Assembly (NCBI GenBank): GCA_910589415.1
Contig: OU342639.1
Coordinates: forward strand, 32,868,268-32,932,267
Reading direction: 5' to 3'
DNA from: Malachius bipustulatus
Lineage: Eukaryota > Arthropoda > Insecta > Coleoptera > Melyridae
DNA: 64,000 nucleotides
Position numbers and translations under genes: made by a program. Positions 62,246 through 64,000 of the stretch are shown here, piece by piece. Each line of letters begins with the position of its first letter. Within the stretch, counting starts at the first letter, position 1. The notes under the pieces are model-generated. The model made no database searches, was not told where the DNA came from, and worked only from the letters and a program-made list of their open reading frames with translations.

Positions 62246-64000
62246 ATAGAAAAGATCATAATTTATTTATTATTGGTCTTGCAAAACTTATTAAGTGACA
62301 GTCTTGGCAATAATTAGTAAATTACTTTCGACTTTATGTCTTTAATACATGCATTCAAAAATATTCCCAAAAGGGATTTTATTCATGGAGAGGTATCAGA
62401 TCAGAAACATACAAATTCCTTTTATTAATTTTTTTTGTGCTTAAAGACTCAAAAATTGAAGTGTAAAAAGTTGATCTGCTTTCACAGTTTCTTTACATTT
62501 TTTTAAGAAATCGCCGAAATCGGCATCAAAATTGTCAAAAAAGATACACGGTGAGTTTTTTTTATTTTTTGGTTTTGATTGAAGATTGGTTATTAAATAG
62601 GGTAGCTATGAAGATGATTAAAAGAGATAATTAAAGATCGTTCTTCTCTCGTTGTGTATTTTTTTTTTTTTGGTGATACCTTATTAGACAACTGCGCCAA
62701 TTCGAATTATAATAATAGCATCGTTTAATCATCTTCAGGATCAAAAAATAAAAAATAAAATCAAAAAATAAGTTTGATTATTTTTTAGTTTAAAAAATAG
62801 CGAGGAAAATTGGTGTTGATTTTTTTGTCGTTTGATAGTTTTTGCTTTCCAGTAATAACAAAAACAATGCTACATCGATTTTTTCCTGCAAAATAAGCGT
62901 CTAATAGTAGTGTGTAGTATTTTTTTTAATAAGTATAAAAAAATTACTCGGCTGGCTTTCAGACCATATAAGAAACGAAATAAGATCTGTTTTTGTTGTG
63001 AAGCTTTCATTAGGTGTAAGAGCAAAAAAAAATAGAATTTGTGATTGATTTGTGATGGCTATTGATTAGGGTGTCGGTTTTTTTTTTTTTTTTTGAGACA
63101 GATGATAGACTGTGATCGATTACGTTCACACAGTATAACGGATGACACGTCATTTTAAAGGCAATTATGAACTTTAGATGTCCTTGAGAAATTTTCATCA
63201 GAGTTCAAAAAAGATAAAAGATAAAAAGAGATATAAGATAAAATTGATCGTTATTATAATCAATATTACCGGAAAATGTTGTTGTAATAGGGAAAAATTA
63301 CTGTGGCTGGCAACACTGCTTCCGAGCGGTTAATTTGAGAAAATTATAAAACATGCACAAAACTCGTTTAATTAACAAAGTAGTAACGAACATTTTTGTA
63401 AATGAAAAAATTAAATTCATCATTACTTTTTACCATTTATGTCGCTTTAATACAGTCAAAAGCTTTTTACTCTCAAAGTGCTCAAAAATATTATTAAATA
63501 TGACCAAACAAAGCGTAGAAATAATTATTTTCTTGTTGAGTGTAATTATTACGAAATTGTGCAAGAACAAATCGTAGCAAAATAAAACTTCTTTGTATTT
63601 GAAGAGTTCAAGAGTCAAAATACGACGCGAAAAAATCTTTTTTTTGTCTTTATAGTTAAAAAACAGTTTGTTTAAGATTTTTTTGTTCGTTTAAAAAGAC
63701 GTTTAAAAATATTTCCTTTTGTGTCCCTAAATTCGAGCGTCGTTAATATTTCTTTTATTTTTGAAAAAATAAAATTTCTTGCTTTCAAAAATCGTCATAA
63801 AATAGTCACAAGTGAATCAAGTTACTTTTAATTTATATATTAAAAAAAAAAAAACGAAATACCGCCGAAAAAGCGAATTTATGTGACAATAGGTATGTGA
63901 CAAAAAAATTCATGTTGGAATTCCATAATTTGGGCATTTTGAGATCCAGGCCTGCTTGATTAGATAATAAATTTTACCATATTTTCATGTTTAGTAAATC
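62246..64000 (+). other. onecut: Onecut intron continued, AT-rich
   Basis: Poly-T and poly-A rich, with no exon, RNA gene or element boundary recognised up to the window end. Confidence 0.5.

Overview
The window is nuclear DNA of an insect, or at least an arthropod. It is AT-rich, has spliceosomal introns, and carries three recognisable conserved animal genes. These are the snRNP core protein SmD2 (+ strand, coding exon near 28.5-28.9 kb), MAPK-activated protein kinase 2 (- strand, seven coding exons, 40.4 down to 34.0 kb) and the CUT-domain exon of the transcription factor onecut (+ strand, 52.65-54.16 kb, continuing past the window end). A fourth gene on the + strand (exons 9325-10478 and 10951-10980) is clean coding sequence that I do not recognise. 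The insect order cannot be fixed from this sequence.

Most of the rest is transposable elements, many nested. From left to right: a decayed DIRS-type tyrosine-recombinase retrotransposon (0.35-5.6 kb, - strand) split by a LINE 3' fragment; tandem and inverted repeats at 7.7-8.6 kb; the unknown gene; two non-autonomous piggyBac-like elements (11.2-12.65 kb); a duplicated 0.4 kb repeat, one copy of which took an inverted-repeat MITE (13.2-14.8 kb); a decayed spliced DDE-transposase-like gene (16.5-17.65 kb) and a piggyBac transposase remnant (18.4 kb); a Tigger/pogo element (19.62-21.52 kb) containing a third piggyBac-like element; LINE and zinc-finger debris (22-24.6 kb); a foldback element (25.7-27.1 kb); SmD2 with a hAT MITE in its 3' UTR; and a pogo MITE and a near-perfect palindrome (31-33 kb).

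The MAPKAPK2 gene carries two LINEs in its last intron and two small elements in its first intron. Upstream lie a tRNA-derived SINE and a large inverted-repeat element (43.95-49.55 kb). A full-length RTE-type LINE with a 12-bp target duplication is inserted in that element, and the LINE is itself split by a 1.35 kb DNA element rich in AAACGTTTA motifs. The onecut 5' region is GC-rich and has a 58-codon upstream ORF. Its following intron holds a 32-site, 162-bp satellite array with higher-order structure, embedded in inverted and direct repeats.

The observations most worth following up are these. (1) Three different piggyBac-like elements each carry their own repeated, internally covarying palindrome next to family-specific TIRs, which suggests cis-visible transposase binding codes. 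(2) The DIRS element has a phase-consistent intron in gag, filled with a spaced array of ATAACG-NN-CGTTAT palindromes that includes a compensatory change. (3) The onecut intronic satellite presents a splice-acceptor-like sequence in every monomer. (4) Reciprocal empty sites within the window prove several of the insertions. All of this was read by eye; no database or alignment was run.
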